Both the position numbers and the translations under genes were made by a program. The notes under the pieces were generated by a model. The model did not search any database. It was not told where the DNA came from and worked only from the letters and a program-made list of their open reading frames with translations. Positions 19,585 through 29,192 of a stretch of 64,000 nt of DNA are shown piece by piece (positions within the stretch are counted from its first letter, which is position 1; each line of letters starts with the position of its first letter). Source of the stretch: an uncultured Bacteroides sp. (GTDB taxonomy: Bacteria > Bacteroidota > Bacteroidia > Bacteroidales > Bacteroidaceae); the NCBI GenBank assembly GCA_947173895.1, contig CAMWGU010000007.1:1-64000 (forward strand), in the 5' to 3' direction.

Positions 19585-21531
19585 TCACTTTCCTTGTGCC
19601 TCTTCCAGTTCCATAGAGACAGCCTCCCATTCTTCCACGGTTCGATCCAGCTCCTTTTTCAGCTTCTGATGTTTTTCGTACAACGACATGTCCGAAGCAC
19701 CTTCAGGAGTAGCCATTTCAGCCTCCAGCCTGCCGATTTCGGTTTCCAGCCTCTCTATCTCTTGTTCACAGTCGGCCACCTGCTTTTCCAACTTGCGGAT
19801 CTTCTTGTTCAGTTCCTTCTGCGCCTCATAGGACAGCTTGCTTTGGCTGACTGCCACAGGTTCTTCCTTCTTTGCGCCCAATGCGGCTGTGGGCGACACC
19901 GAAAGTTGCAGTTCATTCAGGCTGTCTATCTTCTTTTTCTGCAAGAAATCATAGATACCTCCGATGTGCTCTTTCACTACCCCACCACCAAATTCATACA
20001 CTTTGGTCACCAGTCCGTCCAGGAATTCACGGTCGTGCGATACCACAATGACTGTTCCGTCAAACTCTCGGATAGCTTCTTTCAGCACATCCTTCGAGCG
20101 CATGTCCAAGTGGTTGGTAGGTTCGTCCAAAATTAGGAAATTGACCGGTTCCAGCAAGAGTTTAATCATGGCAAGACGGCTCCGCTCGCCCCCCGACAAC
20201 ACTTTCACTTTCTTGTCCGAAGCCTCTCCCCCAAACATAAACGCGCCCAAGATGTCACGTATCTTTAGGCGAATGTCTCCCTTTGCCACATAATCAATCG
20301 TGTCAAAAACTGTCATATTCTCGTCCAACATCTGCGCCTGGTTCTGTGCAAAATAACCTATCTGCACGTTGTGGCCTATAGTCAGCCGGCCTTCGTAAGG
20401 GATTTCGTCCATGATACATTTCACCAACGTAGATTTACCTTCTCCGTTCTTTCCTACAAAAGCCACCTTTTCCCCCCGGTTGATGGTCAGGGTTACATCG
20501 TGGAACACCACATGATTGCCGTATGCCTTCTTCACCCCTTCGCAAATGACCGGATAATTGCCCGATCGCATGGCAGGCGGGAATTTCAACCGCAAAGCCG
20601 AATTGTCCTCATCATCTATTTCAATGGGCACGATTTTCTCCAACTGCTTGATGCGGCTCTGCACCTGCACCGCCTTGGTGGCCTTGTAGCGGAAACGCTC
20701 TATAAAATCTTCCGTATCCTGAATCTGCTTCTGCTGATTCTCATAAGCGCGCAACTGCTGTTCGCGGCGTTCCCGGCGCAACACCACGAACTCATCGTAT
20801 GCCACCTTATAATCATAGATATGTCCGCAGGAGATTTCAATCGTGCGATTGGTAACATTGTTGATAAACGCGCGATCATGGCTCACCAGTACAACGGCTC
20901 CGGCATTCACCTTCAGGAAGCTTTCCAGCCACTGGATGCTTTCTATGTCCAAATGGTTGGTAGGCTCGTCCAGCAACAACACATCGGGACGTCTCAACAG
21001 CAACTTAGCCAACTCGATGCGCATACGCCATCCACCACTGAATTCGGACGTGGGACGATTGAAATCCTCCCGATTAAATCCTAATCCGATTAAAGTGCGT
21101 TCTATTTCGGCCGCGTAATTGACTCCCCCCATCATTAGGAAGCGTTCATTGTCATGAGTAAATTTCTCTATCAGCTTTTGATAACTTTCCGAATCATAAT
21201 CCGTCCTGTCCGCCAGCTCCTGATTCATCCGCTCGATGCTGGCCTGCAAGTCAAAGATATGTTCAAAAGCCATTTCCGCCTCTTCCATCACGGTATGTTC
21301 ATCGCTCAGAATCATGACCTGGGGCAGATAGCCTATGGTCACATCGCGCGGAATAGAAACCGTACCCGATGTAGGCGTCTGCATTCCGGCCAATATCTTG
21401 AGCATAGTGGACTTGCCGGCACCGTTCTTTCCCACCAGGGCGATACGATCTCTTTTATTGATTACGTACGACACATCCTCAAACAGAGGCGTCACTCCAA
21501 ATTCAACTTTTAAATTATCTACTGAAACCAT
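19585..21531 (-). CDS. ABC-F family ATP-binding protein
   Basis: 648-aa ORF; two ABC domains (GKNGAGKST, GKNGEGKST; two LSGGxRSR/FSGGWRMR signatures), no TM domains, C-terminal coiled coil. Confidence 0.93.
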   Translation of the reverse strand: MVSVDNLKVEFGVTPLFEDVSYVINKRDRIALVGKNGAGKSTMLKILAGMQTPTSGTVSIPRDVTIGYLPQVMILSDEHTVMEEAEMAFEHIFDLQASIERMNQELADRTDYDSESYQKLIEKFTHDNERFLMMGGVNYAAEIERTLIGLGFNREDFNRPTSEFSGGWRMRIELAKLLLRRPDVLLLDEPTNHLDIESIQWLESFLKVNAGAVVLVSHDRAFINNVTNRTIEISCGHIYDYKVAYDEFVVLRRERREQQLRAYENQQKQIQDTEDFIERFRYKATKAVQVQSRIKQLEKIVPIEIDDEDNSALRLKFPPAMRSGNYPVICEGVKKAYGNHVVFHDVTLTINRGEKVAFVGKNGEGKSTLVKCIMDEIPYEGRLTIGHNVQIGYFAQNQAQMLDENMTVFDTIDYVAKGDIRLKIRDILGAFMFGGEASDKKVKVLSGGERSRLAMIKLLLEPVNFLILDEPTNHLDMRSKDVLKEAIREFDGTVIVVSHDREFLDGLVTKVYEFGGGVVKEHIGGIYDFLQKKKIDSLNELQLSVSPTAALGAKKEEPVAVSQSKLSYEAQKELNKKIRKLEKQVADCEQEIERLETEIGRLEAEMATPEGASDMSLYEKHQKLKKELDRTVEEWEAVSMELEEAQGK

Positions 21532-21986
21532 TCGTTCTTATTCCTTTTGCAAAAGTGCCAGCAAAGATACGGTTTTTCTATGCAAAAAAGAGGAATTTAT
21601 TGAACTTTTGATGCAGTTGCTCCGTCGAATATATAATTTACGAATAATTTGGAACGCCATTTTGGGGACTGTTTCACCCTACAAGCGGAAATTTGTTTTT
21701 TTCCTTTTCTCCTTTCATTATCCGCTAGAACGCCCTGTTTATGGGGATTTCGAGAGTAAAAAGACATTCCGTAGGCTCCCTTCATCCTCCTTTCATTCAC
21801 GAAAAAAAGCAGAAGGCACGAAAACCGCAGAAGGCAGATGTGAAAGGACTCGTACTGCGGGGATGAAAGGAGCGTGAGGGGATGTCCTGTCATTTCAAAC
21901 CGACTGATTGATAGAAGGTTTTGCTAAAAATGAAAGGATGAAGGGGAAAAGGAAAGAAGCAACTTGATGAGGGGGCGATGTCCTCT

Positions 21987-22068
21987 GCACGTACGTACGT
22001 ATGAGCCCTCGCGACCGTATGTGTAAGCCTGCACGTACGTATGTACAAGCCTACACGTACGTACGTGT
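21987..22068 (+). repeat. 82-bp four-unit palindrome array, copy B
   Basis: GCACGTACGTACGTAT-GAGCCC-TCGCGACCGTATGTGT-AAGCCT-GCACGTACGTATGTAC-AAGCCT-ACACGTACGTACGTGT. Confidence 0.88.
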
Positions 22069-22091
22069 TTTTACGACCCAAGAGCTGCAAT

Positions 22092-22646
22092 TCACATATT
22101 TCCCAAACATAAAAACTGCAAATAATAAACAGGCAGATAATCTTTCAAGGCAATACGAAGCAATTTCAAAGCTTTCGTAATATGATATTCCACCGCCTTG
22201 GGAGTCAACTCCATTTTCTCGGCAATCTCTTTTACCGGAAGCATCTCATAACGGCTCATCTCGAAGATTTGCCGGGTTTGAGTAGACAAAGACGACAAAG
22301 CCTTTTCTATGATAGCGGTAATTTCAGAAGAAAAAATTTCTTGAGGGTCGCAAGCACTCAGACAGTTTATTCGATAGTTCAAATCACGTATCAGCATATC
22401 CGACATAGAATCCATCATATTCAATTTACGTTCTTGCGACTTGAGATAATTCAACGAATTGTTTCTCAAAATTGTCAGCAAGAGTGATAACGGATGATCC
22501 ACTTTTTCCTTTTTCATTACCTGCCATAAAGCCACCAAAGACTCGGAAGCAATATCTTCGGCTGCCATATCTTCGAATACGTATGATTTGGCAAAGGAAA
22601 AAGAACGCTTATAGTAATCCTTGTATATTTTATTAAAATCAACCAA
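22092..22646 (-). CDS. RNA polymerase ECF sigma-70 factor
   Basis: 184-aa ORF; sigma-2 region (SFAKSYVFEDMAAEDIASESLVALWQ) and sigma-4 (LPVKEIAEKMELTPKAVEYHITKALKLLR). Confidence 0.88.
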   Translation of the reverse strand: MVDFNKIYKDYYKRSFSFAKSYVFEDMAAEDIASESLVALWQVMKKEKVDHPLSLLLTILRNNSLNYLKSQERKLNMMDSMSDMLIRDLNYRINCLSACDPQEIFSSEITAIIEKALSSLSTQTRQIFEMSRYEMLPVKEIAEKMELTPKAVEYHITKALKLLRIALKDYLPVYYLQFLCLGNM

Positions 22647-22688
22647 AGTGCTACATTTTTAAGCAAACGATGTTTCTTTGTTTTTTGG

Positions 22689-22696
22689 CAAAGATA
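22689..22696 (-). promoter_or_regulatory. -7 promoter box of the ECF sigma gene
   Basis: Minus-strand TATCTTTG, consensus TAnnTTTG, about 43 nt upstream of ATG. Confidence 0.5.
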
Positions 22697-23019
22697 AGCG
22701 TTTTTTTATCGACCATACATTTTGCGGCTATAATATTTCATTTTTTTTATTAGTTTCTATCCGTCTTACCATAAACATCACTCCCAAAATGCACCAAGAA
22801 CTATCCATTACATCTATATACCGAAATCTTTTTTGTTTCCCTTCGCCAATATATAATGAAAATTCAACAAACGAATTATCTCTCGAGCTTTATGACATCA
22901 AGCACCTGCATACGGATGGAAAGGGCATAACAAATCAGCGGGAGGGGATGTCTGAACTTCATTTAGTTCCGACACACTCTCCCACTGAATCATTCTATAT
23001 TTCTTCCGTCACATTCCGA

Positions 23020-25203
23020 TTATTTCTGCTGACGAGCTGCGGCGGCTTCTCTAAACCTTTCAAGGACAATTTCGTCCAATCCAGCCTTATTGACCCATTC
23101 TTCCGGACCATAGACCCCAGCCTTTGAATAATCAAACACTTCAAAGCCTATCCGACGGACAGTACGTAATGACTTAAACCGGAAATCATCTTTACCAGCC
23201 GCCTTGAAACAAGGATCGGCAACAACAGAGTGAGGCTCTTTTTGCTTTTGCCACTCTTTCCAGTTACGACCTTCCAAAGTTTTCCCTGCCAAATGCCAAT
23301 ACAAATTATAATCCATATCTATGTGTCCCGACTCCCAAGGACCGGCCAACGTCTCACCACGATCTTGCAGAATGATGTTGCGTTTGAAGCTGAATGACAA
23401 ATGTGGCTCCACACGGGTATACTGCACTTGATAATAATGTCCGAAAGCGAATATATTATTCTCAATCCTATTATCCTTTCCATAATGCTGATGAAAGGCC
23501 CCACTCTTGCATCGATAGACCAAATTGTGGGTCATGGTCACGCCTGTAGAACCTTCATCCGTATAGAGTCCCCAACCTCCATAATCGTACGACCATACAT
23601 CGTGTATCACATTGTGCGACACTCGGGTGCCTTCCGATTCGCCCAACGTATAAACCGCTCCCATATCGGATAGTTCTCCCCAGCCGATATGATGAATGTG
23701 GTTATACTCCACCACATTACGCACAGCCGGACTTACCAGCTTTGTTTGCAGAAAATCGGTTTTTCCCAGCCCGTCGATGGCAGAAGTCCATAAATCGAGA
23801 GAATTATTATATCCCCATACCCATCCGATGGACACTCCGGAATAGCGCAAGTCTGATATTTCGTTGTGGGTGACTTCATTATCAGATGTATGAAACATTG
23901 CCACGCCTACACCACAAGGAAGTTCCATTCCGGCATGAGTGATAATATTGTTATGTATCACATTGCCACTGCTCACCCGGGTGCCCGGACGCCAATAAGG
24001 TTCGCCCAGTTTGACTCCTCCCGCTCCCAGGTCGGCAAGATAACAGCGTTCTATGCGGTTGTCATGACATTCACGCCTGAACCAGACGGCATAGCTTCCC
24101 GTATGAACGATTTCGCAATCGACCAAGGAGATGTTCTCTACAAAGTCAAACATCATCGCCGCCTCCTTTTCGGCCGCCGCCTGCATCGGCTCGTCTCCCT
24201 TGTCGGGCATGGAGTATGACGCATATTGGAAAGAGAGGTTGTCGAAACAAATGTTCTTCACCGCCTGCCCCGCCTTACCACGCATCACTACAAACTGATG
24301 AAGAGCCGGAGCCACGCAATACGCATCATCCATTTCCTCTCCCTCACGAGGCATATAATAAAGGTAGCCTTCCTCTTTATCCAAATACCACTCACCCGGC
24401 GTGTCCAGTGCCCCTAAATAATTGGACATGACATATCTGGATCCTTTCGTTATTCGATTCCAGGGATGCATCCCCCTGCCCTGCACGTAGATATAACCGG
24501 AATCCGTATCAATGTATTCCGCATGCTTCTGCGTGATGTCCCATTTATGGTAAAAGCGCAGTCTCACATCCTTACGTTGCTCCATAGGGATATTCGCCAG
24601 CGATTGCAGTTCCTCCGGATTGAACCGGATTCTTTGGAGGGCATAATCGGCAAAGCGTACACCTTCCTTGAAAGCAAATTCGTCCGATCCTTCCACATAA
24701 TTCCAATCCACATTGGGGGTACGAGCCATGACCGCTCTGTGTCCATTGACATAGAATTGTTCGAAAGCATATCCTCGGCTTTTTACTTCGGGAATATAAG
24801 CTCTATATATTTTTCCATCGCATTTCTGCCATCCGCCAATCTTCATGCCGCCTATCATCCGCGGCTTTTCCTTGCCTTGCGCCTTTATCAGCACCGGGCG
24901 GGCGGAAGGAGAATTGACAAACAAAGGAGAAGACAGATAATAATCACCCGAACCCACCAGTACGACCAATGTGTCCGCAGATGCATTGTCCAGCCGGCCT
25001 TCCAACGCCCGGTTCAACGAATAGAAAGGTTGCTTTTCACTTCCATCCCCGTCATCACTACCAATAGGCGATACATACACCGTATCGAGGCAACCACGGA
25101 CAGCGACATTTTCAGCCGGTGCCATGGCTTGCATGGGAAAAACGCTCAGGCAAGAAACACAACCGCCAATAAACCAATTATAGTTCATATACTTACCAAT
25201 CAT
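23020..25203 (-). CDS. Secreted right-handed parallel beta-helix protein (GH141/polysaccharide-lyase-like fold)
   Basis: 727-aa ORF; VYVSPIGSDDGDGSEKQPFYSLNRAL and beta-helix coils (NVVEYNHIHHIGWGELSDMGAVYTLG, NVIHDVWSYDYGGWGLYTDEGS). Confidence 0.75.
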   Translation of the reverse strand: MIGKYMNYNWFIGGCVSCLSVFPMQAMAPAENVAVRGCLDTVYVSPIGSDDGDGSEKQPFYSLNRALEGRLDNASADTLVVLVGSGDYYLSSPLFVNSPSARPVLIKAQGKEKPRMIGGMKIGGWQKCDGKIYRAYIPEVKSRGYAFEQFYVNGHRAVMARTPNVDWNYVEGSDEFAFKEGVRFADYALQRIRFNPEELQSLANIPMEQRKDVRLRFYHKWDITQKHAEYIDTDSGYIYVQGRGMHPWNRITKGSRYVMSNYLGALDTPGEWYLDKEEGYLYYMPREGEEMDDAYCVAPALHQFVVMRGKAGQAVKNICFDNLSFQYASYSMPDKGDEPMQAAAEKEAAMMFDFVENISLVDCEIVHTGSYAVWFRRECHDNRIERCYLADLGAGGVKLGEPYWRPGTRVSSGNVIHNNIITHAGMELPCGVGVAMFHTSDNEVTHNEISDLRYSGVSIGWVWGYNNSLDLWTSAIDGLGKTDFLQTKLVSPAVRNVVEYNHIHHIGWGELSDMGAVYTLGESEGTRVSHNVIHDVWSYDYGGWGLYTDEGSTGVTMTHNLVYRCKSGAFHQHYGKDNRIENNIFAFGHYYQVQYTRVEPHLSFSFKRNIILQDRGETLAGPWESGHIDMDYNLYWHLAGKTLEGRNWKEWQKQKEPHSVVADPCFKAAGKDDFRFKSLRTVRRIGFEVFDYSKAGVYGPEEWVNKAGLDEIVLERFREAAAARQQK

Positions 25204-25204
25204 G

Positions 25205-27421
25205 TTAATAAATCTGATAAGGATCTCCCGTTATTTTCAAATTGACAGTCTCCCCTGCCGTATGACCGGGCTGTCCGCCACCTATAAACAATTCGACCTC
25301 GCCGGCATTCTCTATCAAATTTCCTTTGACATCCGTCAAAGCCAGGTCATCGGGCGACAATGCAAAAGTAACCAACTGCTCTTCTCCAGCCTTCAGATGG
25401 ATACGTTTGAACCCTTTCAGCGAACAAACAGGAATACGGATATGGGCACTTTGAGGATGCACCACATACAACTGTGCCACCTCGTCTCCATCCCGTTTGC
25501 CTGTGTTTTTCACCGGAATACTCACCTCAATGCTTTCCCCGGTCCGGACTTCCTGAGCAGACACCGCTTTTCCATAAGCAAAGGTGGTATAACTTAATCC
25601 ATATCCGAACGGATAACGCACTTCGCCTTTAAAGTAACGGTACGTACGGTTTTCCATCGAGTAACTTTCAAACGGAGGCAAATCATCATCGCTCTTATAA
25701 GTCGTAAGCGGCATACGCCCTGCCGGGTTGTATTCGCCAAACAACACATCGACCACCGCATCGCCGGCTGCCTGTCCGCCATACCAAGCCTGAAGAATGG
25801 CATCCGCATTCCGACTTTCCCATTCAAAGCTCATGACAGATCCCGACATGTTGACTACTACCAAAGGACGTCCGGTCTTCTTCAATGCCTTCAGCAATTC
25901 CGTTTGCACAGGAGGCAGACTCATTGTCGTCCGGTCTCCACTGGCAAATCCGGCAAAACCTCCGGCTCCGGCATCACCAGCCTCACCTTCATAGTCGGCA
26001 CTAATGCCTCCCACAAAGACAATCACATCGGCTTTCTTCGCTTCGGATGCGATTTGCGCAAAAGAGGGAGCCCCATCCAGTTTTTTCACAATTCCCGTTC
26101 CTGGAAAATAATCTATCTTTATTTGGTTACCAAACCGTTTCTTCAAGCTCATATAAGGAGTAACTATTTCCGACGGAGTACCATAATAATTGGCCAGCAA
26201 TGTATGCCCGTCGTCTGCATTAGGTCCTATCAAAGCGATACGTTTCACTTTGGATGGATTGAGCGGAAGCAACTTCTTGTCATTCTTCAGCAATACCATA
26301 GATTCCTGCGCCATGCGGTAGGCATGTTGCTTATGAGATTCACACTCTATCACTTCTCTACCTATAGAAGCGTATGGCACCTTGTCCTGCGAATCGAACA
26401 TTCCCAACTTGAATAAAATAGTGAAAAGCCTGGTAAGAGACACATTGATATCACGTTCCGAATGAAGTCCCTTTTGCACTCCTTCGGCCAGCAACTGATA
26501 TAAATTTCCACATTCCAGGTCTGTACCTGCCAACATGGCATCGCTTGCCGCAATCGTATTGTTGGCGTGCGTCTTATGAAATTCCGCAAAATCCTTGACA
26601 GCCCAGCAATCGGAAGTAACATAACCGTCAAATCTCCACTGATTACGCAATATATCGACCAGCAAAGGATCGTTACCACAACAGGGTTGCCCGTCCAAAC
26701 GATTGTAGGCACACATCACGCCATGCACTTTCGCTTTGGTCACCAGTTCGCGAAAAGCAGGCAAATAAGTATCCCACAAATCGAAGACAGAAGGACGTGC
26801 GTCAAAAGAATGACGATTATACTCCGGCCCGCTATGTACCGCATAATGCTTGGCACAAGCCACTGCTTTCAGATAATGAGGATCTTCACCTTCCAGTCCG
26901 CGCACCATGGCCGATCCCATTCGAGCTGTCAGATAAGGATCTTCGCCATACGTCTCCTGGCCACGTCCCCAACGAGGATCACGAAAGATATTAATATTGG
27001 GAGTCCAATAAGTCAACCCGCGATATTGCGCTACTCCTTTTCCTGCTTTCAAGGCCTCGTTAAACAAAGCACGGCCTTCGGTAGCTGCAATATCTCCTAC
27101 CTTGCGGAGCGCCTCTGTATCAAAAGTAGCCGCCATGCCGATGGCTTGCGGAAAGACTGTCACTTTCTCAGGAGTACGGGCCACTCCGTGTAACGCCTCA
27201 TTCCACCAGTTATAAGCAGGAATACCCAACCGGGGAATAGCCGGAGAATCATGTTTCATCAGTTGCACCTTCTCTTCCAGTGTCAGACGCGAAATCAAGT
27301 CTTTCACCCGTTCTTCCATAGGAAGATTCATATTGCGGAAAGGAAAGCTATCTTCCACCTGCTGCGCACAAACCATACCGCTAAAACAGCACAAAAGAAT
27401 CAGTGAATAAATGTTTTTCAT
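25205..27421 (-). CDS. Glycoside hydrolase family 3 (beta-glucosidase/xylosidase-like)
   Basis: ORF to 27460, probable start MKNIYSLILL at 27421; GH3 motifs (KHYAVHSGPEYNRHSFDA, GVMCAYNRLDGQPCCG, VTSDCWAV) and fibronectin-III-like C-terminus. Confidence 0.92.
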   Translation of the reverse strand: MKNIYSLILLCCFSGMVCAQQVEDSFPFRNMNLPMEERVKDLISRLTLEEKVQLMKHDSPAIPRLGIPAYNWWNEALHGVARTPEKVTVFPQAIGMAATFDTEALRKVGDIAATEGRALFNEALKAGKGVAQYRGLTYWTPNINIFRDPRWGRGQETYGEDPYLTARMGSAMVRGLEGEDPHYLKAVACAKHYAVHSGPEYNRHSFDARPSVFDLWDTYLPAFRELVTKAKVHGVMCAYNRLDGQPCCGNDPLLVDILRNQWRFDGYVTSDCWAVKDFAEFHKTHANNTIAASDAMLAGTDLECGNLYQLLAEGVQKGLHSERDINVSLTRLFTILFKLGMFDSQDKVPYASIGREVIECESHKQHAYRMAQESMVLLKNDKKLLPLNPSKVKRIALIGPNADDGHTLLANYYGTPSEIVTPYMSLKKRFGNQIKIDYFPGTGIVKKLDGAPSFAQIASEAKKADVIVFVGGISADYEGEAGDAGAGGFAGFASGDRTTMSLPPVQTELLKALKKTGRPLVVVNMSGSVMSFEWESRNADAILQAWYGGQAAGDAVVDVLFGEYNPAGRMPLTTYKSDDDLPPFESYSMENRTYRYFKGEVRYPFGYGLSYTTFAYGKAVSAQEVRTGESIEVSIPVKNTGKRDGDEVAQLYVVHPQSAHIRIPVCSLKGFKRIHLKAGEEQLVTFALSPDDLALTDVKGNLIENAGEVELFIGGGQPGHTAGETVNLKITGDPYQIY

Positions 27422-27438
27422 ATTCTTACTTTCTTTGT

Positions 27439-29175
27439 TTAATTTTTCAATTCTATACATTCAATTCCACGTGAAATACCATTTTCATTATAGGCATCCA
27501 CAACAAAATAATAAGTCACACCACTATTCAGGCTTCCTATTTCCAATGAAGTATCCTGAAGAACCTGAAAACTATTATATAGCTTGTCGGGGGCTATTCC
27601 ATAACGCACCACATAGCCGTCTGCCCCTTCGGATTTATCCCATAGCAACACAGCCTTGCATGGATCTGCCATATCCCTGCGTACAGTAAAACGACCCACT
27701 GCCCGAGGAGTTTCACCTTGTCCGAGACCAAAGATACGAAATTCTCGGAGAGAAACATGAGCAGAGAGCGGATAATCTTTATTGACCCACTTCACATACC
27801 GAGCATTGAAGGGCTTCTCGAACTCTATATAATCATGGGGACGATCCGTACGTTTTTCAGCATTGTCTACAATCAAAGACCACGTATCACCATCATTGGA
27901 AGCATATATGACGTAACTTTGATACAGATTCGGACCAATCCCTTTCTGCGTTGCTCCGTATTCATCGTAGTTCAGCTGAATGGCATGAATGGACCCCGAA
28001 GTACCCAGATCAATCTGCAACCATTCCTCTCCGTTACTTTCAGCTACCCAGGCTGTGCGCGATTCTTCATCTACGGCATTCTCTGCCGGATAGTCAGGCA
28101 ATGCAGAAGAAACAGTGACCGGCTTATGATAAGACAACAGCATCCAGCCGGGACCTTGTTCTGTAGAAGCCTCCTTAGTGCCCGGCAAAAACATAGGATA
28201 ATCACCCAAATAAGTATTTGTAAACAAGCAACCGTCCTTATCAAATCCCGACGGATAAAAAGACAAACGACGCTCAAACATGTGACGTATACTGATTGAA
28301 TTTGTTGCCGCTTTCCACCATTGTCCACTGGCCTCGAACATACATCCGTGACCCGCTCCTCCCATGAATCCGGACGGTTTGTAGGAAACAGGATTATAAT
28401 CCGCATAACGGAAAGGTCCCATTGGAGAATCTCCCACATACACCCCGTCGGCATACGATTTCCATTCCGTACCCGGAGCAGCATACTGCAAATAATACTT
28501 ACCTTGATGAGCTGTCATCCAAGCACCTTCTACATACGGACGCCTCAACAGTTCATTATGTTCGCCTGTCCTTTCCCATCCATGCTGTTCCTTATCGCTG
28601 TTCAGGCACTCTATTACCTGAGATTTGGCTTCCAATGTATTTAAGTCCAGCACCTGAGCATAAATAGGATCCACTGGAGAACAGCCATAATACATATACA
28701 GATTATCTCCTTCTACATAAAAGGCCGGATCCCAATAAGACCAGATTTCCTTGACTTTCTCCCATACACCTGTTTCAAGACTGTTTGAACGATAAAGCAT
28801 TCCTTTCCCATGTGTGGATCCAACATAATACACATAGTCCTTATGCACAAAAATAGCCGGAGCATAGTCCTCTATCGGCAATACGGAATCTGGAATGATG
28901 ACATGTGTCCAATCTACAAAATCTTTGGAATACCAATATCCAGATGATTTGGAAGCAAACAACAAATAGCTATCCTTATAAGACACAACAACCGGATCGG
29001 CAGCCTCCCGAATACCATCACCTCCATCAATGACCATGAAGCGATAATCCAGATTCAAAGGATTGCAAAATGTTTTCGGATGAAGAGCTACAGTCGCCTC
29101 AATTCCGTCCTTCAAACCACAACCCGAAAAAAAAGTAGCAGCAGCCATAATTGCAATAGCTGGAAATAGTTTCAT
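27439..29175 (-). CDS. GH43-like family protein with F5/8 type C (discoidin) module
   Basis: 578-aa ORF; five-bladed propeller motifs (GIREAADPVVVSYKDSYLLFAS, WDPAFYVEGDNLYMYYG), then F5/8C (EEWLQIDLGTSGSIHAIQLNYDEYG) and an Fn3-like C-terminus. Confidence 0.78.
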   Translation of the reverse strand: MKLFPAIAIMAAATFFSGCGLKDGIEATVALHPKTFCNPLNLDYRFMVIDGGDGIREAADPVVVSYKDSYLLFASKSSGYWYSKDFVDWTHVIIPDSVLPIEDYAPAIFVHKDYVYYVGSTHGKGMLYRSNSLETGVWEKVKEIWSYWDPAFYVEGDNLYMYYGCSPVDPIYAQVLDLNTLEAKSQVIECLNSDKEQHGWERTGEHNELLRRPYVEGAWMTAHQGKYYLQYAAPGTEWKSYADGVYVGDSPMGPFRYADYNPVSYKPSGFMGGAGHGCMFEASGQWWKAATNSISIRHMFERRLSFYPSGFDKDGCLFTNTYLGDYPMFLPGTKEASTEQGPGWMLLSYHKPVTVSSALPDYPAENAVDEESRTAWVAESNGEEWLQIDLGTSGSIHAIQLNYDEYGATQKGIGPNLYQSYVIYASNDGDTWSLIVDNAEKRTDRPHDYIEFEKPFNARYVKWVNKDYPLSAHVSLREFRIFGLGQGETPRAVGRFTVRRDMADPCKAVLLWDKSEGADGYVVRYGIAPDKLYNSFQVLQDTSLEIGSLNSGVTYYFVVDAYNENGISRGIECIELKN

Positions 29176-29192
29176 TCTATTAAATCATTTTA

